Positions 18,469-27,400 of a stretch of 64,000 bases of DNA are shown one piece after another (position 1 is the first letter of the stretch; the number at the start of each line of letters is the position of its first letter). The stretch comes from Neorhizobium sp. UBA3556. Its GTDB lineage: Bacteria; Pseudomonadota; Alphaproteobacteria; Rhizobiales; Rhizobiaceae. Location of the stretch: positions 43,955 through 107,954 of the forward strand of contig DFNX01000014.1 of NCBI GenBank assembly GCA_002376235.1. Reading direction: 5' to 3'. A program made the position numbers and the translations under genes. The notes beneath the pieces were generated by a model that was given only the letters and a program-made list of their open reading frames with translations, ran no database searches and was not told the DNA's origin.

Positions 18469-18637
18469 TAAGTTTGCAGGCAATGGCGACCAGGGCACAA
18501 GTCCCGTCATCGAGCCTCGGAACGACCTGACGCCAGGCCGGGCGTCGTGCTCCAAATCGTTTACGGGGAGAAGGTGCTCGCAGGCGAATGAGGAGCGGTT
18601 GACTGTCGAAAGCAGGCGCCCGAAAGAGGAGGAACAC

Positions 18638-19042
18638 ATGCTCGGTCGAGTAAATCACATCGCCATCGCCGTCCCGATCCTGGACGAAGCCGCCGCGATT
18701 TATCGCGATACGCTCGGTGCAAAAGTCTCTGAGCCACAAACTCTTCCCGAACATGGCGTAACCGTTGTCTTCGTCGAACTCCCCAACACCAAGATCGAAC
18801 TGCTCGAACCGCTCGACAACGCGTCCCCCATCGCCGCCTTCCTCGAACGCAATCCTGCAGGCGGCATCCACCACATCTGCTACGAAACGCCTGATATAAC
18901 GGCGGCTGCCGAGAAGTTGAAATCAGCTGGCGCGCGTATTCTTGGTGACGGCACGCCGAAGATCGGCGCTCACGGAAAGCCGGTCCTTTTCCTTCATCCG
19001 AAGGATTTCAACGGCGCGCTGATCGAACTGGAAGAAGTTTGA
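18638..19042 (+). CDS. mce: Methylmalonyl-CoA epimerase
   Basis: Interconverts the R and S forms of methylmalonyl-CoA in the propionyl-CoA/succinyl-CoA route. The 134-residue protein is a vicinal-oxygen-chelate fold with two repeats. Candidate metal ligands are H7 (in VNHIAIAV), the histidines of GGIHHICYE (about 82-90) and the final glutamate of GALIELEEV. ATG 18638 is preceded by AGGAGGAA. The rnj-mce-DUF1467-proS order is typical of rhizobia. Confidence 0.92.
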   Translation: MLGRVNHIAIAVPILDEAAAIYRDTLGAKVSEPQTLPEHGVTVVFVELPNTKIELLEPLDNASPIAAFLERNPAGGIHHICYETPDITAAAEKLKSAGARILGDGTPKIGAHGKPVLFLHPKDFNGALIELEEV

Positions 19043-19054
19043 GCGGGGGAGGTT

Positions 19055-19165
19055 ATGAGCAACGAAATCAAGGACTCCGATAAAAAACCGGAATCATTTT
19101 GTCAGCCGCTTCAACCACCAGTTCCGCGGATAGAGCGATGTGACGGAGCTATCTTATGCCAATCC
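19055..19165 (+). CDS. Putative 36-residue ORF between mce and the DUF1467 gene
   Basis: ATG 19055 is preceded by a strong Shine-Dalgarno (GGGGGAGG) and opens a 36-codon frame beginning MSNEIKDSDKKPES. Its 3' end overlaps the first codons of the DUF1467 gene (19156) in another frame, which would couple the two. The peptide is charged then proline-rich (PLQPPVPRIER) and is not known to me. It may be a genuine small protein or a coupling ORF. Confidence 0.35.
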
Positions 19166-19428
19166 TGACGGTTGCCGCGATCTACTTCATCCTCTGGTGG
19201 ACGGTCCTCTTCATCGTCCTGCCGCTCGGCTATCGCAGCCAGCGCGAAGAAGGGGAGGTGACGCTCGGAACGGTGGAAAGCGCCCCGGCAAAATTCCGCG
19301 GCGGTCGGGTCATTCTACTGACCACGCTGATCTCGGCCGCGATCTATCTGGCCTATCATCTGGCGTCCGTCTATTTCGGCTTTGGTATCGGCAGCATCCC
19401 GGACATCGTGCCGCGCTTCGCGCAATAG
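19156..19428 (+). CDS. DUF1467 family membrane protein
   Basis: A 90-residue inner-membrane protein of unknown function with two transmembrane helices (about 3-25 and 52-76). The segment WWTVLFIVLPLGYRSQREEG is characteristic of the DUF1467 family, which in alphaproteobacteria sits next to methylmalonyl-CoA epimerase and proS, as here. Its TAG stop (19426-19428) is also the first triplet of a 104-base intergenic repeat. Confidence 0.85.
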   Translation: MPILTVAAIYFILWWTVLFIVLPLGYRSQREEGEVTLGTVESAPAKFRGGRVILLTTLISAAIYLAYHLASVYFGFGIGSIPDIVPRFAQ

Positions 19429-19529
19429 AGCAATTCCAGCAAATGTGGGAACCGGTTTTGCGTCCGGAATTGCGTTTAAACAAAGAGATGGAGCAGTTTC
19501 GCGTTTCGAAGAAAGGCGGAAATGCTCTA
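19426..19529. repeat. Rhizobial-type palindromic intergenic element
   Basis: A 104-base element bounded by short inverted ends TAGAGCA (19426-19432) and TGCTCTA (19523-19529), with an internal perfect inverted repeat GCAATTCC/GGAATTGC (19430-19437 with 19466-19473). From general knowledge the sequence resembles a high-copy intergenic element of Rhizobium and Agrobacterium (RIME-like). It begins exactly on the stop codon of the preceding gene. Confidence 0.75.
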
Positions 19530-19602
19530 GGCGCGTTTAGAAGGACTACCCATATACACTGGGAGATGAGGAGATTTTGTCGTTTTGGCTGACTGAAAGC
19601 CA

Positions 19603-19636
19603 AAAAAAAACAAGGCGTTGAAGCCTTGTTTTTTAG
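19603..19636. terminator. Bidirectional rho-independent terminator
   Basis: A 12-base perfect stem (19605-19616 with 19623-19634) with loop GTTGAA, flanked by an A-run on the left and a T-run on the right. It can end transcription from either side. On the minus strand it directly follows the stop of a 33-residue ORF (19633-19734), which is otherwise unexplained. Confidence 0.85.
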
Positions 19637-19734
19637 TTTCGCGTGATCCTAACCGTTGCCGGGGCAGCGTCGAGCGCGCCTAAGATCTGATCCTCCCAAG
19701 ACTTTACCGCGATTGGCAAGAATTTGAACTTCAT
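19633..19734 (-). CDS. Putative 33-residue ORF or gene remnant
   Basis: A minus-strand frame from ATG 19734 to the TAA at 19633-19635 encodes MKFKFLPIAVKSWEDQ and a further 17 residues. The frame is open about 14 codons further upstream with no start codon and then meets a TGA. Its stop sits on the edge of a strong terminator, as for the end of a real gene. It could be a small gene or the 3' remnant of a lost one. I do not recognise the product. The rest of 19735-20029 shows nothing else. Confidence 0.3.
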   Translation of the reverse strand: MKFKFLPIAVKSWEDQILGALDAAPATVRITRN

Positions 19735-20029
19735 GCCTGTTTTATGGGCTGAAACTAGCTCATAGGTTGGGCTTTGTCATCCTCTTTTTTTGTATTTTTG
19801 TGACAGGTGTGGAAAAAATTACCGATGGCGCATTTGTCGCACCCTGACTTTCATCAAAAACACATTTTTGGCCGGTCTTGGGTGATTTGCCGCTTCGTTC
19901 ATCCACCACCTTTTCGCTAAACGCCGGGTTTTCTTAGATGCAGGGAACCGGTATTAAGCCACGCAAATGGTCTTCAAATCGGCCGATTCCTGCGTGATGC
20001 GGGTGGCCAAGTCAAAGTCGGAAATCACC

Positions 20030-21352
20030 ATGCGCCTGTCCCGCTATTTTATGCCTATCCTGAAGGAAAATCCCAAGGAAGCGGAAATCGTTTCCCACCG
20101 CCTGATGCTGCGCGCGGGCATGATCCGCCAGCAGAGCCAGGGCATCTATTCCTGGCTGCCGCTCGGCAAGAAGGTGCTGGACAAGGTCAACACGATCATC
20201 CGCGAGGAACAGAACCGCGCCGGCGCCATCGAGCTCATCATGCCGACGCTTCAGTCTGCCGAGCTCTGGCAGGAAAGCGGCCGTTACGAGGCCTATGGCA
20301 AGGAAATGCTGCGCATCCAGGACCGTCAGGAGCGTCCAATGCTCTACGGCCCGACCAACGAGGAAATGGTCACCGATATCTTCCGGTCCTATGTCAAATC
20401 CTACAAGAGCCTGCCGCTCAACCTCTACCATATCCAGCTGAAGTTCCGCGACGAGATCCGCCCGCGTTTCGGCACCATGCGCTCGCGCGAATTCCTGATG
20501 AAGGATGCCTATTCCTTCGACATGACCCGCGAAGACGCGATCCATTCCTATAACAAGATGTTCGTCGCCTACCTGCGCACTTTCGCGCGGCTCGGCATGC
20601 GCGCTATTCCCATGCGCGCGGACACCGGCCCGATCGGCGGCAATCACAGCCACGAATTCATCATTCTTGCCGATACCGGTGAATCGGAAGTCTTCAGCCA
20701 CAAGGCCTTCACCGATTTCGATATCCCGGCGGAAAACACCGATTTCGACGATGTCGCAGGCCTGCAGTCGATCTTCGACAAGTGGACCTCGGTCTATGCC
20801 GCAACGTCTGAAATGCACGACGAGGCAGCCTTCAACGCCATCCCGGACGGCGACCGCCTGTCCGCTCGCGGCATCGAAGTCGGCCACATCTTTTATTTCG
20901 GCACCAAATATTCCGAGCCGATGGGCGCCAAGGTTCAGGGACCGCACGGCAAGGAGCACCCTGTACACATGGGATCCTACGGCATTGGCCCGACCCGCCT
21001 TGTTCCCGCCATCATCGAAGCATCGCATGATGAAAACGGCATCATCTGGCCCGAATCGGTCGCCCCCTTCGATGTCGTGGTGATCAACATGAAGCCGGGC
21101 GATGCCGCTTGCGACCAGCTGTCGGAAAAGCTCTACGCCACGCTCGGCAATGCCGGCAAGGATGTGCTCTACGACGACACGGACGATCGCGCCGGCACCA
21201 AGTTCGCCACCGCCGATCTGATCGGCGTCCCGGTCCAGATCATCGTCGGCCCGCGTTCTGCGGCCGTCGGCGAGGTCGAAGTGAAGGATCGCAAGACCGG
21301 CGCGCGGGAAGTGATGACGCTCGAAGCCGCGCTGAACCGGGTCACCGGCTGA
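20030..21352 (+). CDS. proS: Proline--tRNA ligase
   Basis: Charges tRNA-Pro with proline. The 440-residue protein is the short alphaproteobacterial form that lacks the editing insertion between class II motifs 2 and 3. Visible motifs are motif 2 (FRDEIRPRFGTMRSREFLMKDAYSF, about 141-165; only the central part is quoted by family) and motif 3 around GSYGIGPTRL. The C-terminal anticodon-binding domain follows. ATG 20030 gives the family-typical start MRLSRYFMP; earlier in-frame starts would add an unlikely leader. Confidence 0.95.
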   Translation: MRLSRYFMPILKENPKEAEIVSHRLMLRAGMIRQQSQGIYSWLPLGKKVLDKVNTIIREEQNRAGAIELIMPTLQSAELWQESGRYEAYGKEMLRIQDRQERPMLYGPTNEEMVTDIFRSYVKSYKSLPLNLYHIQLKFRDEIRPRFGTMRSREFLMKDAYSFDMTREDAIHSYNKMFVAYLRTFARLGMRAIPMRADTGPIGGNHSHEFIILADTGESEVFSHKAFTDFDIPAENTDFDDVAGLQSIFDKWTSVYAATSEMHDEAAFNAIPDGDRLSARGIEVGHIFYFGTKYSEPMGAKVQGPHGKEHPVHMGSYGIGPTRLVPAIIEASHDENGIIWPESVAPFDVVVINMKPGDAACDQLSEKLYATLGNAGKDVLYDDTDDRAGTKFATADLIGVPVQIIVGPRSAAVGEVEVKDRKTGAREVMTLEAALNRVTG

Positions 21353-21448
21353 TAACACTACCGTTCGGGTTTCCGGCCGGATGAAGGAATTGGGTGTGGA
21401 TGAAGCCGGAAAGGCTCAATCCACACCGATCAAGACGAGGAAACGTGA

Positions 21449-22756
21449 ATGGCGAGTGCCGCGGCGGTTGAGGAAAAGCAGAAGGTTGAAAAGGTCCCGA
21501 GTGCCGGCGCCTTTTCAGGCTTTGAGCGCATGGTCGCCTGGCGTTACCTGCGCTCGCGCCGCAAGGAAGCGTATATCTCGGTCATTGCCGGATTTTCCTT
21601 CATCGGCATCATGCTGGGGGTAGCGACCCTCATCATCGTCATGGCGGTGATGAACGGTTTTCGCACCGAGCTTATCTCGCGCATCCTCGGCATCAACGGT
21701 CACATGATCGTCCAGCCGGTCGATACGCCGCTCAACGACTATGCCGAACTGACCAAGAAATTCTCTGCTGTGCCGGGTGTCCGCATGGCGCTGCCGCTGG
21801 TCGAGGGCCAGACGCTCGCCTCCGGCCGCGGTGGTGCGGGGTCCGGTGCTCTGGTGCGCGGCGTTCGCGCCGAGGATCTGGAAAAGCTCACCGAAGTCGC
21901 GGGCAATATCAAGCAGGGCGATATCGTCGGTTTTGCCTCGGGGCAGGGCGTTCTGGTCGGCTCCAGGCTTGCTGCACAGCTAGGCCTGAATGCCGGCGAC
22001 CAGATCACGCTCATCTCGCCGGAAGGCGACGTGACCCCGATGGGCGTCAATCCGCGCGTCAAATCCTACACGATTTCGGGCATATTCGAGATCGGCATGT
22101 CGGAATACGACGCGACGATCATCTATATGCCGCTCGAGGAATCGCAGCTCTATTTCAACGCCGAGGGCATCGTCCAGTCGATCGAGCTTTTCATCAACGA
22201 TCCTGAAGCCGTTGATCAACTGCGCCCGAAGATCGAGGAAGCCGCCGGCCGCCAGATCTTCATCACCGACTGGCGCCAGCGCAACCAGACCTTCTTCTCG
22301 GCGCTTCAGGTCGAACGCAACGTCATGTTCATGATCCTGACCCTGATCGTGCTGGTCGCCGCCTTGAACATCATTTCCGGCCTCATCATGCTGGTAAAGG
22401 ACAAGGGGTCGGATATCGCCATCCTGCGCACCATGGGCGCGAGTTCCGGCGCGATCATGCGCATCTTCTTCATGACAGGGGCTGCGATCGGCCTGGTGGG
22501 CACGCTTGCGGGCGTGGCGCTGGGTGTCGTCGTATGCCTCAATATTGAAAGCATCCGGCAGTTCTTCTCCTGGCTCTCGGGCACGATCCTGTTCAACCCT
22601 GAACTCTATTTCCTCAGCGAACTGCCCGCTGAAATGAGCGTCAGCGAAACCGTTTCCGTTGTCGCCATGGCGCTGACGCTATCCTTCATCGCCACCATTT
22701 TCCCGGCATGGCGGGCCTCCAGGCTCGATCCTGTCCAGGCGCTTCGCTACGAATAG
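21449..22756 (+). CDS. lolC: Lipoprotein-releasing ABC transporter permease (LolC/LolE type)
   Basis: Inner-membrane subunit that releases lipoproteins to the periplasmic carrier LolA. The 435-residue protein has one N-terminal helix (about 38-62), a long periplasmic MacB-like domain, and three C-terminal helices (about 290-310, 345-370, 395-420) of the FtsX family. Only one such permease gene is present next to lolD, as in other alphaproteobacteria, so the complex is probably a homodimer. It could equally be called LolE. lolD follows after 14 bases. Confidence 0.9.
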   Translation: MASAAAVEEKQKVEKVPSAGAFSGFERMVAWRYLRSRRKEAYISVIAGFSFIGIMLGVATLIIVMAVMNGFRTELISRILGINGHMIVQPVDTPLNDYAELTKKFSAVPGVRMALPLVEGQTLASGRGGAGSGALVRGVRAEDLEKLTEVAGNIKQGDIVGFASGQGVLVGSRLAAQLGLNAGDQITLISPEGDVTPMGVNPRVKSYTISGIFEIGMSEYDATIIYMPLEESQLYFNAEGIVQSIELFINDPEAVDQLRPKIEEAAGRQIFITDWRQRNQTFFSALQVERNVMFMILTLIVLVAALNIISGLIMLVKDKGSDIAILRTMGASSGAIMRIFFMTGAAIGLVGTLAGVALGVVVCLNIESIRQFFSWLSGTILFNPELYFLSELPAEMSVSETVSVVAMALTLSFIATIFPAWRASRLDPVQALRYE

Positions 22757-22770
22757 GATCCCATCACCTC

Positions 22771-23457
22771 ATGGCACCTCGCAAATCCGTACTGAAGCTT
22801 GCCAATGTCGAACGTCATTATGGCCAGGGAGAAACGACGCTTTCCATTCTGAAAGGCGCTGATTTCGAACTGATGAGCGGTGAGATTGTCGCGCTTGTCG
22901 CCCCATCCGGTACCGGCAAGTCGACACTCCTGCATCTGGCCGGCCTTCTGGAACACCCCGATGCCGGCGAAGTGTTCGTCGGCGGAAGATCGTGCAACGA
23001 TCTTCCGGACGACCAGCGCACCGCCATCCGTCGGGCTGAAATCGGCTTCGTCTATCAGTTCCACCACCTCCTGCCGGAATTTTCGGCGGTGGAGAACATC
23101 ATGATGCCGCAGCTGATCGGTGGTCTGCCGAAGGCCGAGGCGAAGGAGAGGGCGGCCCAGCTTCTCGATTACATGCGCATCGGCCACCGTGCCGAACATC
23201 GCCCGGCCGAACTCTCCGGCGGCGAGCAGCAGCGTGTCGCGATCGCCCGCGCAGTTGCCAATGCGCCCCGCCTGTTGCTGGCTGACGAACCGACCGGCAA
23301 TCTTGATCCGAAAACAGCATCCTATGTCTTCGATGCGCTGGAGGCTCTGGTTCGCCAATCCGGCCTTGCAGCCCTGATCGCCACCCACAACCACGAACTC
23401 GCCGCCCGCATGGACCGCCGCGTCACGCTGGAGGGCGGCAAGGTAGTGGAGTTTTGA
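22771..23457 (+). CDS. lolD: Lipoprotein-releasing ABC transporter ATP-binding protein
   Basis: ATPase that drives lipoprotein release by the Lol complex. The 228-residue protein has Walker A (APSGTGKST, 44-52), the ABC signature LSGGEQQRVAIARA and Walker B LLLADEPTGNLD. ATG 22771 gives normal length; the upstream open frame lies inside the permease gene. Last gene of the lolC-lolD pair; a palindrome-rich intergenic region follows. Confidence 0.95.
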   Translation: MAPRKSVLKLANVERHYGQGETTLSILKGADFELMSGEIVALVAPSGTGKSTLLHLAGLLEHPDAGEVFVGGRSCNDLPDDQRTAIRRAEIGFVYQFHHLLPEFSAVENIMMPQLIGGLPKAEAKERAAQLLDYMRIGHRAEHRPAELSGGEQQRVAIARAVANAPRLLLADEPTGNLDPKTASYVFDALEALVRQSGLAALIATHNHELAARMDRRVTLEGGKVVEF

Positions 23458-23567
23458 GGGGTGTTTGGCTCCTTCTACAAACTGTGATGTGGTAACGGCT
23501 TGGAGACACTGCCCCTCTTCTAAGAAATTCAGCACTTGGCTTGGCGGCTAAGACGCTGATTTCTTGT

Positions 23568-23680
23568 CCTCTCCCGCAAGGGGCGAGGAAGGTGCGGAGG
23601 GCACCACGACGGTTTCTCTCCCCTTGCGGGAGAGGAAGCAATTTCGAAATCTCAGCCAAAGGCTAAGTTTCGGAAATTGC
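23568..23680. repeat. Pair of palindromic intergenic repeats behind lolD
   Basis: A perfect 16-base inverted repeat CCTCTCCCGCAAGGGG (23568-23583) with its complement at 23620-23635 encloses a GGTGC/GCACC stem. A second palindrome follows directly (GCAATTTCGAAA near 23638, complement ending near 23680, with an inner AGCC/GGCT stem). The first resembles a family widespread in Rhizobiales intergenic DNA. It may also stop or stabilise the lolD transcript. Confidence 0.65.
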
Positions 23681-23807
23681 AAGAGAGGGGCTATTCACGC
23701 TCGGGGATAAAATCACCCTTCCACACCAACAATCCCAACCACTTAACCAATTTCTCATCCCCACTCTGCAAACCCGTGCCTACAATCACTCCGTCCCGCT
23801 TCGGCTA

Positions 23808-23993
23808 CACCGGTCCGCATAACCGGCGAGGCGGGACCGGTGATCGGACGGGCCGCCCTTATGCAGGCGGAACATCCGGAGCCGCGCAGAAAATGGTCTG
23901 CCTCTCCTGATCGCAGGGGACGTGCGTGTGTCGCACACATACCGGTCCGGCAGCTCGCAAGAGCATAGGTCCGGATCGCCGCAGACGGACCGG
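23808..23993. repeat. Mosaic of GC-rich inverted repeats
   Basis: The block contains CACCGGTCC (23808-23816) paired with GGACCGGTG (23834-23842), CCGCC/GGCGG, and a second set CCGGTCCG (23942-23949) paired with CGGACCGG (23986-23993), enclosing a GCTC-GCAA-GAGC tetraloop hairpin. ACCGGTCCG is thus present twice directly (23809-23817, 23941-23949) and twice inverted. Open frames here on both strands lack ribosome sites and I do not call them. It is a mosaic repeat or a structured RNA. Confidence 0.45.
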
Positions 23994-24188
23994 AGTTGCG
24001 CGGAAAAACACACCGAACGGGACACGCCGAGTGTCATTTATAAAAAATCAATTCGAGGCACCCGACGTGTCCCGGCCGAAACAAGAAGAACGCTCAAGCA
24101 CCAAGGGAGGCCTCCGTCCTCCTGTCCATCCGCCGTTAGGATTTCGTTCACTATCGGGGCGGGGATATGGCGCAAAATTCGTTTCCTG

Positions 24189-24227
24189 TTTGTTCTCTTA
24201 TTGACTCCCGTACAAAAAGAGAACAAA
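24189..24227. promoter_or_regulatory. 10-base inverted repeat overlapping a putative -35
   Basis: TTTGTTCTCT (24189-24198) and AGAGAACAAA (24218-24227) form a perfect 10-base inverted repeat with a 19-base spacer that contains TTGACT (24201-24206), a -35-like hexamer. It lies 31 bases before a small ORF. The layout is that of an operator over a promoter. The arms do not have the GTTC-N7-GTTC form of alphaproteobacterial LexA boxes. Confidence 0.45.
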
Positions 24228-24257
24228 TTAAAAACATAACGAACACGGGAGACAACG

Positions 24258-24344
24258 ATGACTGACCTTCTTCGTGATATTGCCGCTTTCGCATCCATCG
24301 CAACCTTCGTCGCTACGCTATCGATGCTGATGATTGCTATGTAA
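24258..24344 (+). CDS. Putative 28-residue hydrophobic peptide
   Basis: ATG 24258 follows a good Shine-Dalgarno (GGGAGA) and opens a 28-codon frame starting MTDLLRDIAAFAS. After a short charged start, residues ~8-28 are almost purely hydrophobic, so a single membrane helix is likely. The unit has an operator-like palindrome upstream and a strong GC hairpin just behind its stop, which suggests a real independent gene. Size and hydrophobicity recall type I toxin peptides, but no antisense RNA has been shown. I do not recognise the family. Confidence 0.5.
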   Translation: MTDLLRDIAAFASIATFVATLSMLMIAM

Positions 24345-24352
24345 CTTGCTTC

Positions 24353-24371
24353 GGCGCCCGCGCCGGGCGCC
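24353..24371 (+). terminator. GC-rich hairpin behind the 28-residue ORF
   Basis: A perfect 8-base stem GGCGCCCG/CGGGCGCC (24353-24360 with 24364-24371) with a three-base loop starts nine bases after the ORF stop. There is no T-run, so it may stabilise the RNA or cause weak termination rather than act as a classical terminator. Confidence 0.4.
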
Positions 24372-24482
24372 GCCGCCTCTGGAATGCGCCGCCGAAAACC
24401 GTTGAGCGGTGAATTCAAAACTGGACTTGAGCCGTCGCGCACTTGAAAATAGAGCGATTGAATCACAGGTACGGCGGCGGAT

Positions 24483-27400
24483 ATGGCGGAACAGGCAAAG
24501 ACAGGATCGGCAGACGAAATCCTCGGGGAGACCCCGCAATTCGTCCATCTGCGCCTGCATTCGGCCTTTTCCCTGCTTGAAGGCGCTCTTCCGCTCAAGA
24601 AGGTCTTGGGCAAGGCCGTCGCGGACAATCAGCCCGCGATTGCCATAACCGACACGAACAATCTCTTCGTCGCGCTCGAATTCGCCCAAAAGGCGACCGG
24701 TGACGGCATTCAGCCCATCATCGGCTGTCAGCTGTCGATCGACATGCAGGATCAGGAAGAGGATCGCCGCGGCAATCAGCTTGCCAAGCTGCCGGCAATC
24801 GTTCTCCTTGCGGCAAATGCCGAAGGGTATGAGCGACTGGTCGATCTCGTCAGCCGCGCCTATCTCGGCGGTGAGGGCGTAAGCGAAACACATATCTGCG
24901 CCTCTTGGCTGGACGAGCTCGGCACGGCCGGTCTGATCGCGTTGACCGGCGCGGCATCCGGGCCGGTAGACAGGGCGTTCCGCGAAGGGCATCCGGCGAT
25001 TGCTGTCCAGAGGCTTCTGCGTCTGAAGAACCTTTTTGGCGACAGGCTCTATCTCGAACTGCAAAGACATGGTTCCTATGACCGTCGGCATGAGCATCGC
25101 ATGGTCGATCTGGCCTACGAGCATGACGTTCCGCTGGTTGCAACCAACGAGGCCTATTTCCCGACCAAGGGTGATTACGATGCGCATGATGCGTTGATGG
25201 CGGTTGCCCATGGCGCCATCGTTTCGGACGACAGCCGTTTTCGCCTCACGCCGGATCATTACCTGAAAAGCCGCGCTGAAATGGCCAAGCTTTTCGCCGA
25301 TCTGCCGGAAGCGCTGGAAAACACCGTCGAGATCGCACGCCGCTGCTCGTTCATCCTGAAAACGCGCAATCCCATCCTGCCGCGCTTTACCGGTGTTAGC
25401 GATCATCCGGAAGAAGACGAGCGCAAGGAAGCGGCCGAGTTGCGTCGTCAGGCGGTCGAGGGTCTCGATCATCGGCTTGAGGAACTTGGGCTGAGCGCCG
25501 GTTTCACCGAGAAGGATTACCGCGAACGCCTCGATTTCGAGCTTTCGATCATCGAAAGAATGAAGTTCCCGGGCTACTTCCTCATCGTTGCCGACTTCAT
25601 CAAGTGGGCCAAGCAGCACAATATCCCGGTCGGTCCCGGCCGTGGTTCCGGTGCAGGCTCGCTGGTCGCCTATGCGCTGACCATTACCGACGTCGACCCG
25701 CTGCGGTTTTCGCTTCTGTTCGAACGCTTCCTCAATCCGGAACGCGTCTCGATGCCCGACTTCGATATCGACTTCTGCCAGGATCGCCGCGAAGAGGTGA
25801 TCCGCTACGTGCAGCGTAAATACGGCCGCGAGCAGGTGGCGCAGATCATCACGTTCGGTTCGCTGCAGGCGCGCGCAGCATTGCGCGACGTCGGCCGCGT
25901 GCTCGAAATGCCCTATGGCCAGGTGGACCGCATCTGCAAACTGGTGCCCAACAACCCGGCCAACCCGACGCCGCTCTCGAAGGCAATCGAAGAGGAGCCG
26001 AAATTCCAGGAGGAAGTCGACAAGGAGCCGGTCGTCGGCCGCCTGCTCGATATCGCCCAGAAGATCGAAGGCCTTTACCGCCACGCCTCGACCCACGCTG
26101 CCGGTATCGTCATCGGCGACCGTCCGTTGTCGAAACTGGTGCCGATGTATCGAGACCCGCGCTCGGACATGCCGGTCACCCAGTTCAACATGAAATGGGT
26201 CGAGCAGGCCGGTCTCGTCAAATTCGACTTTCTCGGCCTGAAAACGCTGACCGTATTGAAGACGGCGGTGGATTTCTGCCGCAAGCGTGACATCCACCTC
26301 GATCTGGCAAGGATCCCTCTCGACGACAAGCTGACCTATGAAATGCTGTCGCGCGGCGAAACGGTCGGCGTGTTCCAGGTGGAAAGTGCCGGCATGCGCA
26401 AGGCGCTGATCGGCATGAAGCCGGACTGCATCGAGGACATCATTGCGCTTGTGGCGCTCTATCGTCCAGGCCCGATGGAAAACATCCCGACCTACAACGC
26501 CCGCAAGCACGGCGAAGAAGAGATCGAATCCGTTCACCCGTCGATCGACTATCTGCTGAAGGAGACCCAGGGAGTTATCGTCTACCAGGAGCAGGTCATG
26601 CAGATCGCTCAGGTTCTGTCGGGCTATTCCCTCGGCGAAGCCGACCTTCTGCGCCGCGCCATGGGTAAGAAGATCAAGGAGGAGATGGACAAGCAGAGCG
26701 AGCGTTTTGTCGACGGCGCCGTCAAGAACGGCGTGTCCAAGCCACAGGCGAAGAATATCTTCGAACTGCTCGCCAAGTTCGCCAACTACGGCTTCAACAA
26801 GTCTCACGCCGCGGCCTACGCCATCGTCTCTTACCAGACAGCCTATATGAAGGCCCATTATCCGGTCGAGTTCCTTGCTGCGACCATGACCTACGATATG
26901 GGCAACTCGGAAAAGCTCAACGATTTCCGCGAGGATGCCGGTCGCCTCGGCATCAAGGTTTTTCCGCCGTCGGTCCAGACCTCGTTTCGCCATTTCGAAA
27001 CGGGCGAGGCAAAGATCTATTACGCGCTTGCCGCCATCAAGGGTGTCGGTGAATCGGCCGTCGAACACATTACCGAAGTCCGCGGCGACAAGCCTTTCGC
27101 TGGCATCGAGGATTTCTGCATGCGGGTCGATCCCAAGCAGGTCAACCGCCGCGTTCTGGAAAGCCTGATCTCCGCCGGTGCCTTCGATTGCTTCGGCCAT
27201 GATCGCGCCCAGCTGATCGCCGGCCTCGACCGGATCATCGGTTATATGCAGCGTGCCCAGGGGGAAAAGATCTCGGGCCAGTCTGATTTCTTCGGCTCCG
27301 GCTCCAGCAGTGGCCCGGAAAAGCTTATCCTCCCGACATTCAATCCCTGGATGCCGTCGGAAATGCTGATGCGCGAATATCAGGTCCTGGGCTTCTATCT

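Noticed and set aside
24189..24227. LexA (SOS) box before the 28-residue ORF
   Set aside because: The arms form an inverted repeat with 19-base spacing, not the direct GTTC-N7-GTTC pattern of alphaproteobacterial LexA.
23922..24239. Overlapping 92- to 105-codon frames in the lolD-dnaE gap
   Set aside because: No Shine-Dalgarno, odd composition, and they pass through inverted repeats and the operator-like palindrome.
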